Below, piece by piece: positions 25,648 through 37,600 of a stretch of 64,000 bases of DNA. Made by a program: the position numbers and the translations under genes. How positions within the stretch are numbered: the stretch's first letter is position 1; every line of letters begins with the position of its first letter. Location: NCBI GenBank assembly GCA_946699065.1, contig CAMPDV010000386.1, forward strand, positions 248,001 to 312,000, given 5' to 3'. The notes under the pieces are model-generated. The model ran no database searches. It saw only the letters and a list, made by a program, of their open reading frames with translations, and was not told the origin of the DNA. The DNA is from Loxodes magnus (taxonomy: Eukaryota > Ciliophora > Karyorelictea > Loxodida > Loxodidae).

Positions 25648-25940
25648 ATGGTACAAGCAGTTAAATTCAAGTAATTATTTTGGTTATTGTACCCTTTAAT
25701 TGGTGAATGAGATAGTGTGCTTTCTTAACTATTTTGGGAATATGAGATTTAGATAAGGAGGTTTGGAGTCTAATATTTCGCAATATTTACAATGGATTGC
25801 AGATTCGATGATGACTTGGCATTATCTACAAATTAGGCGTAGAAAAGATCAATTCTCAAGCATAGATTCTAGTGAGGTAATTATGTGTTGTATTTAAGGC
25901 TTTCTTGATTCCGAAATTGTGTTCTTAAGCAAAATTAAAA
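25648..25940 (+). CDS. small frame in GC-richer island, possible exon
   Basis: ATG at 25648 opens MVQAVKFKQLFWLLYPLIGE and runs ~95 codons with TAA/TAG = Gln and three TGA read as Trp. Codon use and composition are richer than the flanks. AGTGAGGTAATT near 25871 could be a splice donor. It lies 0.8 kb downstream of the 24.66-kb island on the same strand, so the two could belong together. No family recognised. Confidence 0.3.
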
Positions 25941-26283
25941 TTTTATATAAATTTTTTATTTATTATTAACTTTAATAGACACTTTATTCTATAAATATTA
26001 AGCTAGAATGCTGGATTTCAGATTTTTTAATGACTAAAAACAAAAAACATTTAAATTATAAAAAAGTTATAATTTTTGATCCTTTCAATTATAAACATTT
26101 TAGTTTTATTATTTTCCATTTTGCCATTCGTAATTTTTTAGCATAATTTGCTTATTTTTACTTCAGTTAAAACAGTTATTTCATTAATGACTATAAAAAA
26201 AATTTAACAATCTTTCTTTCAGATTTCAAAATTTAGCATAACTTTCACACCAAAAGAAATAAGAAAGAAAGCTATAGAGAATT

Positions 26284-26296
26284 ATTTAATTATATA
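26284..26296 (+). repeat. left target-site duplication of ~310-bp element
   Basis: ATTTAATTATATA is repeated at 26603-26615 on the other side of the element. AT-rich, so less compelling than the 32-kb pair. Confidence 0.6.
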
Positions 26297-26602
26297 ATAT
26301 AATTTAAAAGATGGTGGGAGCTAAGATTGACCTTCTTGACTAAACTTTCTGGCTAGGAAAAAGTTCCTGTCTTGTCGCTGAGAAAGTCTTTGGTCAGAGT
26401 CATTTTCTCAAGGAAACGCTGTCTTCTAGATTATCCTCTCTTGGTATGGGCTTGATGCCTGGCTGCTCATAGCGATGGAACTTCCTGGCATCTGTGTCTG
26501 GAACACAATAGGATATCCCCAGTATTCCTAAAAAAGAGAGAATCGGGTCGTATAACTGGAAAGGAGTTTCATTTCCCAAAATTCTTTTAGTTAAAATTAT
26601 TA
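26297..26602 (+). mobile_element. GC-rich SINE-like element R, copy 1
   Basis: The most diverged of three plus-strand copies (others at 32204 and 40567). Starts TATAATTTAAAAGATGGTGG and ends TTTTAGTTAAAATTATTAA. Shared internal landmarks are GAGAAAGTC, GGTCAGAGTCATTTTCT, GGGCTTGATGCCTGG, GCTCATAGCGATGGA and GGGTCGT. It sits between 13-bp direct repeats. It lacks the hairpin of the LINE-tailed SINEs, so it is a different family. A non-coding retroposed RNA is the best guess. Confidence 0.8.
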
Positions 26603-26615
26603 ATTTAATTATATA

Positions 26616-27728
26616 GTATAAAGTTTATCACAACACTTTAGAGTTTTCCGTTCGATGATCAATATATCTCAAAAATATTATGTAAAAACTTTTTCCTATT
26701 TACGCTTTTTTTAGAGAAATTCAAAGCATTATCTTACCATATGCCCTTTACATTTGCAGTATCAGCACCTCATTATTTTTCTACTAAAATTTTAAAATTT
26801 CGGTGAGAGATATTAATCAATTATCTTGGATTATTTCTTCACTTCACTATATTTGTTTTCCTTTAATCAAATATAAGTAATATTTAATCTCCTAAAATAA
26901 TTCTTTTAAACTCTTATCTTCAATTTAATTTTAATATAATAATCCTTTTTAATCTATTGAATATAACTTTCATATTAAAATAAATTATATGAAGAATATC
27001 TATAATTCTGAAGATAGTAAATACATATTTAAGCATGTATAAGTTATATAATAACTTTAGATTAAGAATTAAAAGAATAAATATAATCAATTCATTTCCT
27101 ATTAATACTTATAAATCTATCATAAAGTGTTTATCATATCTTATCTGTCTATTAATTAAGTGAGTATCAAATATCTCTACAAACTATTATATATCAATAA
27201 ACCTCCAGTTTCATAATCAAAAAAATAAAGAATAATTAACTTTAAAGTAATGTCTAAATAAAAAAGTAGTTTACTTAATAAAATTATTAACCTTGATATG
27301 TATCTAGTTATCTCTAAAATGAGGTTTAAAGTATTAATGTTACAAATTATAAAAATGATATATAAAGCTTAGGATTTAATTTATATATAAGAAACTAAGA
27401 TAAAATACTTGAAATAATTTATTTAAATTTACAATATTTCCTATAAATCTAGAATATTATTTCTTCATAAACTTGAATAATAATTATTATTATGTGCATA
27501 AATCCTAAGTTTACTTAGTATATAATATATAAGTAAGAAGTATAGAGAATATATTTATAAGTCTTTTTATATTTTTATTTAATCTCCAACCTTTAATTAT
27601 AATTGATAAATTTTGTATTTGTATTTATGATTTTTATATTTTTGCTAGTTCTGTAGATTAAACATAAGATATGATAGGCTTTTTTAATATTTAACATATT
27701 AAATAATTTTTGTTGCTGTTAAATTGAA
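26616..27728. other. AT-rich stretch, nothing recognised
   Basis: No motif-bearing frame on either strand and no GC-rich island before the tRNA pair. Confidence 0.5.
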
Positions 27729-27800
27729 TCCGCATTAGTCTAGTGGTTAGGATATTCGGCTCTCACCCGAAAGACCCGGGTTCAAGCCCCGGATGCGGAA
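27729..27800 (+). tRNA. tRNA-Glu (CTC), second copy
   Basis: A 72-nt cloverleaf nearly identical to the minus-strand gene at 4843-4914. It has an intact B-box GGGTTCAAGCCCC and CGAAA where the left copy has CAAAA in the variable region. Anticodon loop GGCTCTCAC. TTTT follows at 27804. It stands 38 bases from tRNA-Lys, the same spacing as in the left pair. Confidence 0.97.
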
Positions 27801-27803
27801 CTA

Positions 27804-27807
27804 TTTT
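27804..27807 (+). terminator. Pol III T-run after tRNA-Glu
   Basis: TTTT three bases beyond the tRNA end, as in the left copy. Confidence 0.75.
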
Positions 27808-27833
27808 GCTAATTCCTACTAAGTTATAAAATT

Positions 27834-27838
27834 AAAAA
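27834..27838 (-). terminator. Pol III T-run after tRNA-Lys
   Basis: TTTTT on the minus strand abuts the tRNA 3' end, matching the left copy. Confidence 0.85.
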
Positions 27839-27911
27839 CGCCCAACGTGGGGCTCGAACCCACGACCACCAGATTAAGAGTCTGACGCTCTACCGACTGA
27901 GCTAGCCGGGC
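27839..27911 (-). tRNA. tRNA-Lys (CTT), second copy
   Basis: A 73-nt minus-strand gene identical, by eye, to the one at 4732-4804: same acceptor, A-box, CTT anticodon and T-arm. With tRNA-Glu it forms an inverted duplicate of the left pair, and alignable flank continues for about 120 bases beyond the 5' end. Confidence 0.97.
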
Positions 27912-28539
27912 TTTACTTTATAAAACTGAAGTTGCTTAAATATTAGAAATCCTATCTTAGCTTTAATAATTATAACTTAACTAAGCTTTTTAGTTTAAAC
28001 TCCCTAAAGTTATTTTATTACACTAACAAAACTTTAACTAATCTTTAGATACTTAAATAAATTTTATTTAAGCCTTAACTATTACTCTGAATTTATATTT
28101 CAATTTAGGATTTTTTGATTTAAGTATTAAAAAACTTGATAATTCAAAATAGATTAAAAGTCACTTTTATTATTTCCCTTTATACTTAAAATTAATTTTA
28201 TATTAATAAGACAAATACTTGATTTACACATTTTATCAAAATTCTATTTATTAAATATTTCTAAGAGCTTTATTACGTAGTCGAATATGAAATTTAAAAC
28301 TGTTGTAATCAGCATTTTGTAACTGTTTGCTTTAATATTAAAAATAAATTATTAAGCTCTACCTTTGTTCAACCTTCAATTAATTGTTAGTTAGTTTAGC
28401 AAGAAATTCGTAGATATCTATATTTGGATATAAGACTTATATATATGGTCCTGAAATTAGTTGTTAGTTAAATTTTCAGTAAGGAAAAGAATCTTTGATT
28501 CTGAATTTATTGTTAAAAATAAATGTCTAAAAATCTGCT

Positions 28540-29010
28540 AAGCAAGGAGTAATCTTCAAGTTTTATTATTATAAAACTATTAGATCTGTGAGCTTCTTCC
28601 TTTATTAACTAACTAAGATTTTATCATCAAATATAGTTAATGATCATTTCTATTAAATATGGTATTAAGATCCTAAACTTAAAGTAAATCAGAAGCTTAT
28701 TAAAGTATGGTTGATCTCTTTAAAGGTTAATGTTCCACTCCAGATATAATTCAGATACTTTCTCTTATTTATCTTACGTAAGTGTTGTAAGTTTGTACTC
28801 TAAATATTTTAAACTGTTGTATTTACTAATTGACATTTCGAAAAGTTGAAAGAAGACAAAGTACTTTAGTCTAATAATATTGCTGAATTTCGAATAGCTA
28901 GAGAAATCAGAAATTTGAACAAATTTCATACTTGTTAATCATAAAAGAATTTTCCAACTAAATTAATTTCGTTCTAATACTCGCAAATTTTTCTAAGAAC
29001 TAGCAACTTT
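28540..29010 (-). pseudogene. decayed kelch-like copy
   Basis: Related to the frame at 1540-2080 in the same orientation: shared IFDDK (near 28635), K-I-T-P-C-x-x-D-F (near 28550), and at 28920-29010 the DNA matches TACTTGTTAATCATAAAA and TTTTTCTAAGA of the left copy. Frames are interrupted by shifts. It lies 0.6 kb from the tRNA pair, whereas the left copy is 2.6 kb away on the other side, so the two segments are rearranged relative to each other. Confidence 0.5.
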
Positions 29011-30300
29011 ATATGTAATTCTTATCTTAATCATATTCCCTCTTTAGTTTATAAAAAGAAGGAAGGAAAGATATATTTAAATAGAGAAATAAAAATAAAA
29101 AAGAAATAGAAATTACTCTCTAGGAATAAGATATCTATTTATCAAAAAAATGATATTAAAAAAGTTTGAATATTTGTCAGAAGTTAGGATACTCTTTTAA
29201 CTGGTTAATTTACTTAGAAGTAATTAGCGGAACAAGCGCTAATCTAAAAAATTTTAGAGATTAAAAGAAAAGAACCTTCATTTAATAAGATTCAGTATAT
29301 GAGAAATTAATTAACTTGTTTTTAAATATGAAAAAGCAAAAATATCTAAATTATAATAGATATAAAAGATAAGGATCTACTAATAAAGAGAAAATATAAA
29401 GATAACAATAAAATCTAAAAAATTTCAATAAATAAGTTTCAAAAGCAGATTTTATTAAACAGCATAGCTTAGAACGAGGCAACAAAATTGAAAAATAAAA
29501 TTACTTTTATTGACACTAGCAAATCTCGGTAAACTATTTGACATATTTAAAAAAGTTATAAAATAAATTTATAACCAAAAGAAATGGTTATAAAAGAAGT
29601 AAGTTTTGAACAAATAAAAGGAGATAAGTAAAAGACTGGATAAAAATTATACTGAATTAAAAATAGAAAAAAGGTTTGAATTTGAATTTGAAATAAAATA
29701 ATAAATTAAATCTAAAATTTCTATAAAAATGATTGAAAAATAAAAAAGTAAAGCTTGGTAAATTTATTTCATTTTTTAATTAAATATACATTAGAACTAT
29801 GAAAAGCTTTAAAACTAATTTATTTTTTAATATTCCTATAATTATTTTATAATGTATATATATTAAAATTTCTTTTTTAAGTAATTTTTTAACTACTTTG
29901 ATAAATTAAGATTGAGTATAATGTAGATCCTTAAAAAAACGTCATTTAATAAGCATTTTGCATGTAAAAATTTAAGTTTCTCAGTTATTTCCAAATTATC
30001 TATTAACAACTTAATACTATCAAGTAAAATCAATTTAATCTAATTTACATCTATTAAATTCCTTTTTTAACATTAATCACAAACATACCAGATTTAAAAA
30101 ATGAGTACATTTATAAATAATATTAGGAAATTTAAAATTAATAAGTTGCTACATAAAGTTAAAAAAAAGTATAAGCTAAATAGAAAAAATAATTTATTTT
30201 AAATCAATAATAAAGTTTATTCTAACTTAGCTCTTAGATTAAAGTATAGAACATTTTGCATCTTTTAGTGTTTTTATTTTATAAATAAATAGGAGCGATC
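29011..30300. other. AT-rich stretch, weak coiled-coil-like frames
   Basis: Lys/Glu/Gln/Ile-rich plus-strand reading around 29230-29700, not diagnostic of any family. Nothing else seen. Confidence 0.4.
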
Positions 30301-30343
30301 CTCCAACTGACATTGACTTAAGATCTGTTACCAGGAAATATCC

Positions 30344-30570
30344 ATGGGCGAAGAACCAAACAAGAATTTTGGTAGGAGCCAAGAAAGAAGACAAAGAATA
30401 AAGAGGCATCAAGTAACGTTATTGATGAAAGATGTCAGATACTAAGGTGGGAGCATTCCGATCAAGTCCTATAGAAAACGAGACTCACATGATAACACTG
30501 GAATTTCTTATTACTTTTTAAGTGTAAATATTCTCTTCCACGGTTTTGATGTTTCTGCTTTTTCTCTTTA
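30344..30570 (+). CDS. small frame in GC-richer island
   Basis: ATG at 30344 opens MGEEPNKNFGRSQERRQRIK and continues through KDVRYQGGSIPIKSYRKRD for about 75 residues with only one TAA (Gln). It is basic, and the composition differs from the flanks. No family recognised; one of several such islands in the window that may be small exons. Confidence 0.3.
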
Positions 30571-31203
30571 CATTCTTATTAATTTTTATCTTTCTAATTT
30601 TATTTGGTAAAAATGCCGGGCTATATTTTTTAACTGAGGTATAAATAATGAATGACCAGTATAATAAATCGCATTTCAATCTTATAATTTTCGCAATAAT
30701 CTTAAAGATGGTTATAAATCTATTAATAATTCCTTTTTCTTTTGTAAGAAATTTTAAATATTGAACATAAATCAAAATGCATATAATATTCTAATATTAT
30801 ACTATTGCATTTCCACAATTTTGACATATGATTTAAGATGTATAATACTATGTTACAGAAATTATATGAACTCCTTTCATGAACTAACTGTAATATTTAG
30901 AATTATACAAATTATTTCTCCAAATATGTATATTAAGAGAAATTGAGATGTTTATAATTAGAAAGGCGCAAAAGAAGAGTTAAAAATAAGGAGGAAACCA
31001 GATTGAAAGAATAATGAAGAACTCTTCATAATATTTTTGTCATTAAAAGGAGATAATAATTCTGACATTTAACAAAGTTAAAAAATAGGTATGTAGTTTA
31101 AATATAATTTAAGCTAATACTGTATTCTGACTTTAATTAATCTTTTCAATAAATTTATTAAAACTAAAATATTTTTAAAATAATTCTATAATGAAGATAA
31201 TGA

Positions 31204-31440
31204 TTAACTATGAGTATTTAAAGCAGCATAACTTCGCTTTCTGTTTATTCTTAAGTGTCTTTTAATGTACATAACGGGAATATTCTGTTGATTATTTCTA
31301 CAATCAGGGACTACATACTCAATATCTATAGATTTAAGCTTTACCAAGGCCAGATAGGCACTCAGATACTTTCTCTTCAAGATATCGAATCCAACTAGCA
31401 ATCTCCCAAAGTTTAGGGATATATTAAGACAGATCTAAAT
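31204..31440 (-). CDS. small hypothetical frame
   Basis: The minus-strand frame reads NFGRLLVGFDILKRKYLSAY and on to KRSYAALNTHS, with no TAA/TAG from 31401 down to 31207. Composition is GC-richer than the flanks and the residue mix is protein-like. No homolog recognised and the 5' start is unclear (ATG at 31401, frame open above). Confidence 0.3.
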
Positions 31441-32186
31441 GTTACTCACGCTATTTTTTTATTAAAAGAAGTAAATAATACTAAAATATCTATCCTTGTA
31501 AAAAAGGTAGCATCATTTGCTTAAATAAAATAGTTTTCTTAATAATTTACTATCAATATTATTTAATTTTTATATCTTAAAATTTCACTAAATGAAATAA
31601 TTATAAAATTCATCTAAAGATATTTAGAATTTTCTGAGTTCATCAATTAAAAAGATTATTTTTGTACCTTAAATTAAAATGTGAAAGCTATTAGCATATT
31701 TTCAAATGATTTTAATTTTAATTAATAATGATGATATCACTTTAATTATCTTATCTTTATCTTATATATTTTTAAACAAAATCTTTCTCAATCTAGAGTC
31801 AGTAGTTTTCGATCTATTTTTCTGGAATTTTTAAAAATATTTTATCCAATTAATTCTTATTTGAAAATTTTGTTAGTCTTTTCATAATTTTTATTCTTAA
31901 AAAAAATGAAATTAGATTAGTCATTTTCTATAATTATACATTTTCATTTAAAAAATCAATCTATTGGTAATAAAATGTCTCTGATACTTAGTTATTTTAG
32001 ATTAGTTGGGGATGTATTATTATTTATTCATTAATATAGTCGTCAATATCGCACCTAAATTTCTGATCTTTTCTTTTAATTCAATTTTTTAAAAGCTTTT
32101 AGATTAATTTTTAAATTCGATTTAGCTGACTTTAAAGTTTTTGAACATCTTTGTTCTTCGTTCTCTCTAAAGATAAAATCCTAAAT
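31441..32186. other. AT-rich stretch, nothing recognised
   Basis: No motif-bearing frame. TTAACTTCTTGCGATGA at its right edge is the target site of the next element. Confidence 0.5.
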
Positions 32187-32203
32187 TTAACTTCTTGCGA
32201 TGA
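32187..32203 (+). repeat. left 17-bp target-site duplication
   Basis: TTAACTTCTTGCGATGA here and exactly again at 32519-32535, flanking element R copy 2. Confidence 0.9.
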
Positions 32204-32518
32204 TATAATTGAAAAGATGATGGGAGCTGAGAATGACCTTCGTGACAACACTTTCTGGTTTTATGGCTAGGAACAAGTTCCTTTTCTGTCGCTGAGAAAG
32301 TCCCTGGTCAGAGTCATTTTCTGAAGGGAAAACTGTCTTTGAAATTATCCGCTCTTGGTAGGGGCTTGAAGCCTGGGTGCTCATAGCGATGGATCTCCCT
32401 AGCAGCTGTGCCTGGAGCACAACAGGATATCCTCGTTATTCCATAAAAAGAGAGCGTCGGGTCGTGCAATCGGAAAGGAGTTTCCGGTCCAAAAACTTTT
32501 TTAGTTGAAATTAATTAA
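32204..32518 (+). mobile_element. GC-rich SINE-like element R, copy 2
   Basis: A 315-bp island between perfect 17-bp direct repeats, which defines its ends: TATAATTGAAAAGATGATGG at the left and AGTTGAAATTAATTAA at the right. A T6 run (CTTTTTTAG) just before the right end could be a Pol III terminator for plus-strand transcription. A B-box-like palindrome GGCTTGAAGCC sits in the middle, though no good A-box was found. Very similar to the 40.6-kb copy. The 77-codon minus frame through it is incidental. The duplication length and variable-length target suggest LINE-mediated retroposition, but it does not carry the LINE-A hairpin. Confidence 0.88.
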
Positions 32519-32535
32519 TTAACTTCTTGCGATGA

Positions 32536-33354
32536 ACTTTAACTTTTTTAATCTTTCTCCTTTTAATTCTCCGCCTTTTCTTTATGTTTCTAAGTAATTT
32601 CTTTGAGAGAAGAATATATTAATCTATATTTAAGGATAAAATTGATATTTTAATTAAAAAAAGCAAATATTTGTTGGAGTATTATTGACTAAAAAGTTAA
32701 ATTAAATAATGTAAGTAGAATATTTTTAAAAGAAATAATATACTTATAATAGAATCATATAATAATATTAATATTTATTTTAAAGCTTTTCTATCTATTC
32801 GTAATAAAGCTCTGGGGTAAAACAGTATATAAAATCCTAGGAATAATTTATTTTTATTGATCTGTTATAATAAAGAAAATTAAAAAAACTAAAAGGAAAT
32901 TAGTTTAAATGCTTAAAATAAGAATAGATAAATATGTAAAAGATATTTATTAAATTTAATATATGATTATTAAATCCATTTTGTTTTTATACTTTATAAA
33001 CTCAAAATAAAACAGTAATCTTAATTATTTTAAGAAGTTTTAGAAACTATTCTAGCATTTTTAAATTGATTATGTGGATGTTAAAGAAAACAAATAATTC
33101 CTACGATTAGTTTATAATAAAATAAGACAAAAATTTTATTAAGATTCAATAAGAAGAATGAACTTAATGCTTACAGAATGCTTATGTTCAGATGAAATTG
33201 ACAATAACTCTTCATAATTCCCAATTTACAGTTACTCTAATCTTAACAAACATATGGTAAGAGAAATTTTATCGATTTATAAGCTTAGAACATTTTCCTA
33301 CAACTTCTAATATGATTTGCTGTAAAAGCATTATAACATTTAAAGCTCTAAAAC
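32536..33354. other. AT-rich stretch, nothing recognised
   Basis: No motif-bearing frame seen on either strand. Confidence 0.45.
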
Positions 33355-33775
33355 ATGTTCTTGCGGAGACCTGATACTTTTAAACATATTCCAACATGTG
33401 AGGTCTTGAAAGAGTTAATTGAAGAATTTAAAGACTTAAAAAATTATGATTTATTAAAGCTCTTAACCTATAACCAAAAATATTTAAATGAAAATTTTAC
33501 AAGTATTCAGTAGCTCAAGAAAATTGACCTTAGAATCAAGATTTTTCATAAAAAACTGCTCAGAAGAAGAATACAAATCATTGAGTAAAAAGAAATGTTT
33601 GAAAAAGAACTTCTATTTTAAAAAAGTGAAATTAAATCAACACATTAACTGTAAAAGAAGAGTTAGATTAAAATTTAATACAAGGGTAGAAGAATTGAGA
33701 GAGAGCTCCAAAATTCAAACTTTTTTATTATTATAAATAATATAGTATAGACATTTTTAGTAAATTTAAATAATA
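33355..33775 (+). CDS. coiled-coil-like hypothetical protein
   Basis: ATG at 33355 opens MFLRRPDTFKHIPTCEVLKE and the frame stays open to about 33775 with TAA/TAG = Gln and no TGA. The middle (LKKIDLRIKIFHKKLLRRR and an EQKEMFEKE stretch) has heptad-like spacing. No known domain. It stops next to the 3' end of the oppositely oriented ORF1. A standard-code frame at 33488-33736 in another phase is a shadow. Confidence 0.4.
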
Positions 33776-33789
33776 ATAGGATAAATTAA

Positions 33790-34694
33790 GTTTAGCAATT
33801 TTCGAGGATTTTTACCTCTTCATGCTGGACACCAGATTGCTCCAGTGTTAAAAATAAAGTTTTAGATGTCTCTACTCCTCTCTCCTCCTATTACTCTTGT
33901 TATTTCCGGATCTAGCCTTATTTCTAATTAAATTTTCTCTTGTAAATGTATCCTTATTCATTTAAGTATAATCTTTCTCTTATTTGTCTCTACTACATTT
34001 GTTTTTTCATCCTCTACTGTGCTTGTATGGTTCTTTATTTATTCCAGTACTACGTCTTGAAATTTTGGAATTCCTTGCAGTGTCTTCATAAGTTTTCTGT
34101 TGAATTGCAGTAGTAACATTTCTTCACTACTTTTTGGAGTTTAACTTTAGTCTTCCTATTGGTCTCTTCAATCATCATTGGATCTCCCCTTTGTTCATCT
34201 AATTTCTTTTCTAGTATTTCCAGTCTAATACTCATTTCAGATTGTTTCCGAAGCTAATTTTAGGATTAGCTACTCTAATCTTAAGATATGTTTCAGAAAG
34301 CGCTTAGTTCTCTTTCTTAGGACATAAGTCTGGATTCTATTCCTTCCGCTAGGTTGAGTTTTTCCATCATTTTTTCATTGTCCTTTCTCAGTTTCCTAAC
34401 ATCTTCCTGGAGGTTTAGTGCCACTTTGATGAGCTGTTCCATGCTCATCTGGCCAGAAGGATTGAACTTTGAGACCTCCTGGTGCAGAGCAGACTTCATC
34501 TACTTTCTGGGCTTCTCTTCTGAGGTAGGAGTTATCTCATGTGTTGTCTTCTGAGCTTGTTTCTGTTCCTCTTCAGGTTATTAGAATTAAGAAAAAGGTT
34601 AGGGTTAAGGGTAAGAAGACTATCCAAGATTGGATTCAGGTTTCCTCTCCAACTTTTTGGATGTGGTGTAGAAACCACTTTTGAATCCTTCCAT
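33790..34694 (-). CDS. retroelement ORF1 (gag-like) with zinc knuckle
   Basis: From ATG at 34694 (MEGFKSGFYTTSKK) down to about 33790, with TAA/TAG = Gln and two TGA at Trp positions. N-terminus Gln/Pro/Ser-rich (residues ~25-60), then a conserved block KQMKSALHQEVSKFNPSGQM, a coiled coil (LNLQEDVRKLRKDNEKMMEK), and a zinc-knuckle-like C-x2-C...H-C (KKCYYCNS ... RHC) near residue 205, then a Gln/Arg-rich basic tail. This matches ORF1/gag-type nucleic-acid-binding proteins of non-LTR elements. The 54-kb gene shares the N-terminal and central blocks; the 6.2-kb fragment shares the tail. No RT was seen next to it, so it is a solo or dismembered element. Confidence 0.65.
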
Positions 34695-34699
34695 TTTTT

Positions 34700-37600
34700 T
34701 ATTTTTTAAATGTAACTTTATTTATACATTTTTTATTATAATTTTATATGAAATTTTACTACTTTGAGGTTTTTTTTATATTATTTGAATCTAATTAAAT
34801 TTAAAATTTTTGCATATTTTAAAAGATTTTCATATTTTTTTAATCATTTTTTTAATTTTTTAGTGCTTAATGTTTTTTTATTAATAATTAAACTCAAAAA
34901 CATCATTTTTTTAATTTATAAAAGAAAGATAAATAAAAAATAAATTTTTATGGGTTTAAAATTTTTTGTTTTTCCTTTAAATTCTTTATAAAAAACATAA
35001 TTTAAATATCAAAACTTTAATTTTTAATTTCCTTTAATATTCTTTTTAATATTTTATTTTAATACAGTTAAAAGCATTCTTTTTCCTAATTTTTTAAAAC
35101 TTGTTTTGCATTTATTTGTTAAGATAAAATCCTAAATAAAAAGATGGAAGATTTAAATTTTTTATTTTTAATAATAAATTCTCTTAGCCGAAACGAAATA
35201 AAAATAAAAAGTTTAACAAAAAACTTTCAAAAATATTTAAGAAAATTAGTTTAAAAAAATTATAAAAAAGCTATTAAGTTAATTTTAAAAATAATAGTGA
35301 GAATAAATTTTTTAAATTAATTAATTAAGAATTAATTTAAATCGTTGCATAAAGTTTTCTATATTGAAAATTTTTATCATCATTATAAAAATATCTAAAA
35401 GCTTTTAAATTTATAAAAAACATAAATTTTATTCTTTAAAAATAAAAAAATACAAATTTTAGTAAAATAATCAATTAATTTTTTATTTTAAAAAGTATTA
35501 AGTAAAAATAATTGATTAAATTAATCTTTGATTTTATTGTTTTTAAAGAATAAATTTTAAATTCACTTATTTAAATAATAAAATAAAAATTTTTTATTTT
35601 ATTATTTGAAAAAATTACTAGTTCTAAATAAAACTATCTAAATTTTTTTTTAAGTAGTGTAAAATATTTATATATTGCATTTAAATTAAAAAATAATAAA
35701 ATTTGTCTTAAAAAGTTGAAAATTATTTTTATTTTTGTTTCTGTTTTTAGAAAAATATATTAACTTATTATTTATTTTTTTTATTAACTTTGTAAATTTA
35801 ATCATCTAGATATGAAATAATTTATTTCTTTATCCCGTTTTAAAATGAACAAATGTTCTTCTTTCAAATTTTCCTTAATTTTAAAAATTTTAATTAAATA
35901 TATTTTATACAAATTTCCTAATTTTTAATTCATCTATTATAAAAAAAAATTTGATATTTTAAATGTTTTTTTAATTATCGATTGCTATTTATAATTAGCT
36001 AATTAGATAATATTTACATTTTATCTTTGATACTTATGAGAAAATCTTTCTGTGCTATTAGAAAAAATGTAAAAAGTGTTAGTTAGATTATGTTTATTTT
36101 ATACATATATTATACTGTAATTTGTTTCATTTTATTTCTCTAATTAAAAATAAATTCTAAAATTTATTTTTCTGAGATAGATAAAAACCTTAAAAATATC
36201 TAATTTTCAAATCCCTAAGCCTCTAAAGGAACTTCAGGAATTTATAAACAAAAGATTATGAAAAAGCAGAAAAAATAACTAAAACAATTTGTTAAGCTGT
36301 GCTTAACTTAAAGGAAGATATTAAAAAGCAATAAACTAAAACAAATAATTTTAGGAGGATATTTAGAAAGCTTAAGACAGCTTAAACAATCTAGTTAAGT
36401 AAAATTAAGTTTTCTTTAAAATTTTAAATGACTATTCTGCTAGATTTAGCAAATAAAATTATCATAAGAATGTAATTATGTAGAATATTCATAAAAAAAA
36501 TCTAAGTAACATACTGAAGCAAATGAAGTGCTTAATAAAATCTAAATAGTTAAAAGGGAGCTTTAGAAGAAAAGGAAAATAGTTGTACCTGATCATAATG
36601 TTAAGGAAACTTCTTAAAAAATTTAAAATAATTAAATTTTTCTAGTAATTATTCGGGAAGGTCATGTATTTTATATTAAGCAAGGAAAAAGCCTGAATCA
36701 TTGTGAAGCAAAAGGGCAAGAATATACAAAAAAATCAAGAAGAAACCTATAGAGAAAAGTTCTAAGAAATTTTAGATTTTTGAGATTCAGAACTTATTAA
36801 AAACCCCTTTTGAACATTTTTATTTATCCATTTGGTTTCATACTTTTGGGTAGTTCGGAGAGCGATAAAAGAATCTGAAAAGAGCAAATTATTTTGTCTA
36901 TAATATAATTTCTCTTATTTTTTAATTTAATTTTAAAATTTAAAATTATTAAAATAAAATAATATATTTTATTAAAATCAAACTCAAAATATTTAAAATA
37001 TTATTTTATCATAATTATTATTATTTAAAAGATTATAACTTTTAGTTCTAAAGAAAAAATGAAATTAGATTATTATATTATTTATTCTTATCTTATAGTT
37101 TAAGTTAATAAATTAGATTATAAAATTTTATTCTTACAATATGATTAACTAATGACTAAATTAAATTCATAAACGTTTAAATTTTTTTAATTTATATCAT
37201 AAAAGTTTATTAAATTTAAATTTTTAGAAGTTTGTATATTTAAGTTTATTATTTATGTTTTTTAACTTTTTCTTTTCTTATTTAAAAAAATTTTTGCATA
37301 CTCTTTTTTTATTTTTTTATTATACTATCAATTTGCAAAATTTAATTTTTATATTTTCAATTAAAAAAAATTTAAGCCATAATTAGGAAAAAAATTACAT
37401 TAAAGTTACCTCATTATTGCTTTTTTTAAAGATTTATAATAACTAAAGCAAGATATATTAGTGAAGATACATCAAAATCAGTATTTTCTAAGTTGCTAGA
37501 ATGTGTTAAAACATTAAGCACTTTTATTTGAATACAAACAAGTCGCAGTTTCATAAAAGATACAACAATAAGAAAAATTGGAATAAAAATGTATTTATTT

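Noticed and set aside
32187..32420. 77-codon minus-strand ORF in element R copy 2
   Set aside because: Spans the target-site duplication and the non-coding element; the frame is not kept in the other two copies.
34354..34554. 66-codon plus-strand ORF over ORF1
   Set aside because: Antisense shadow of the minus-strand ORF1, as is the similar one at 54813-55143.
34580..34620. GGTTAGGGTTAAGGGTAAG looks like interstitial telomere repeat
   Set aside because: It lies inside ORF1 and encodes the Pro/Gln run (CCT TAA CCC TAA) of its N-terminus; the paralog at 55.1 kb has a similar Gln-rich stretch without the repeat.
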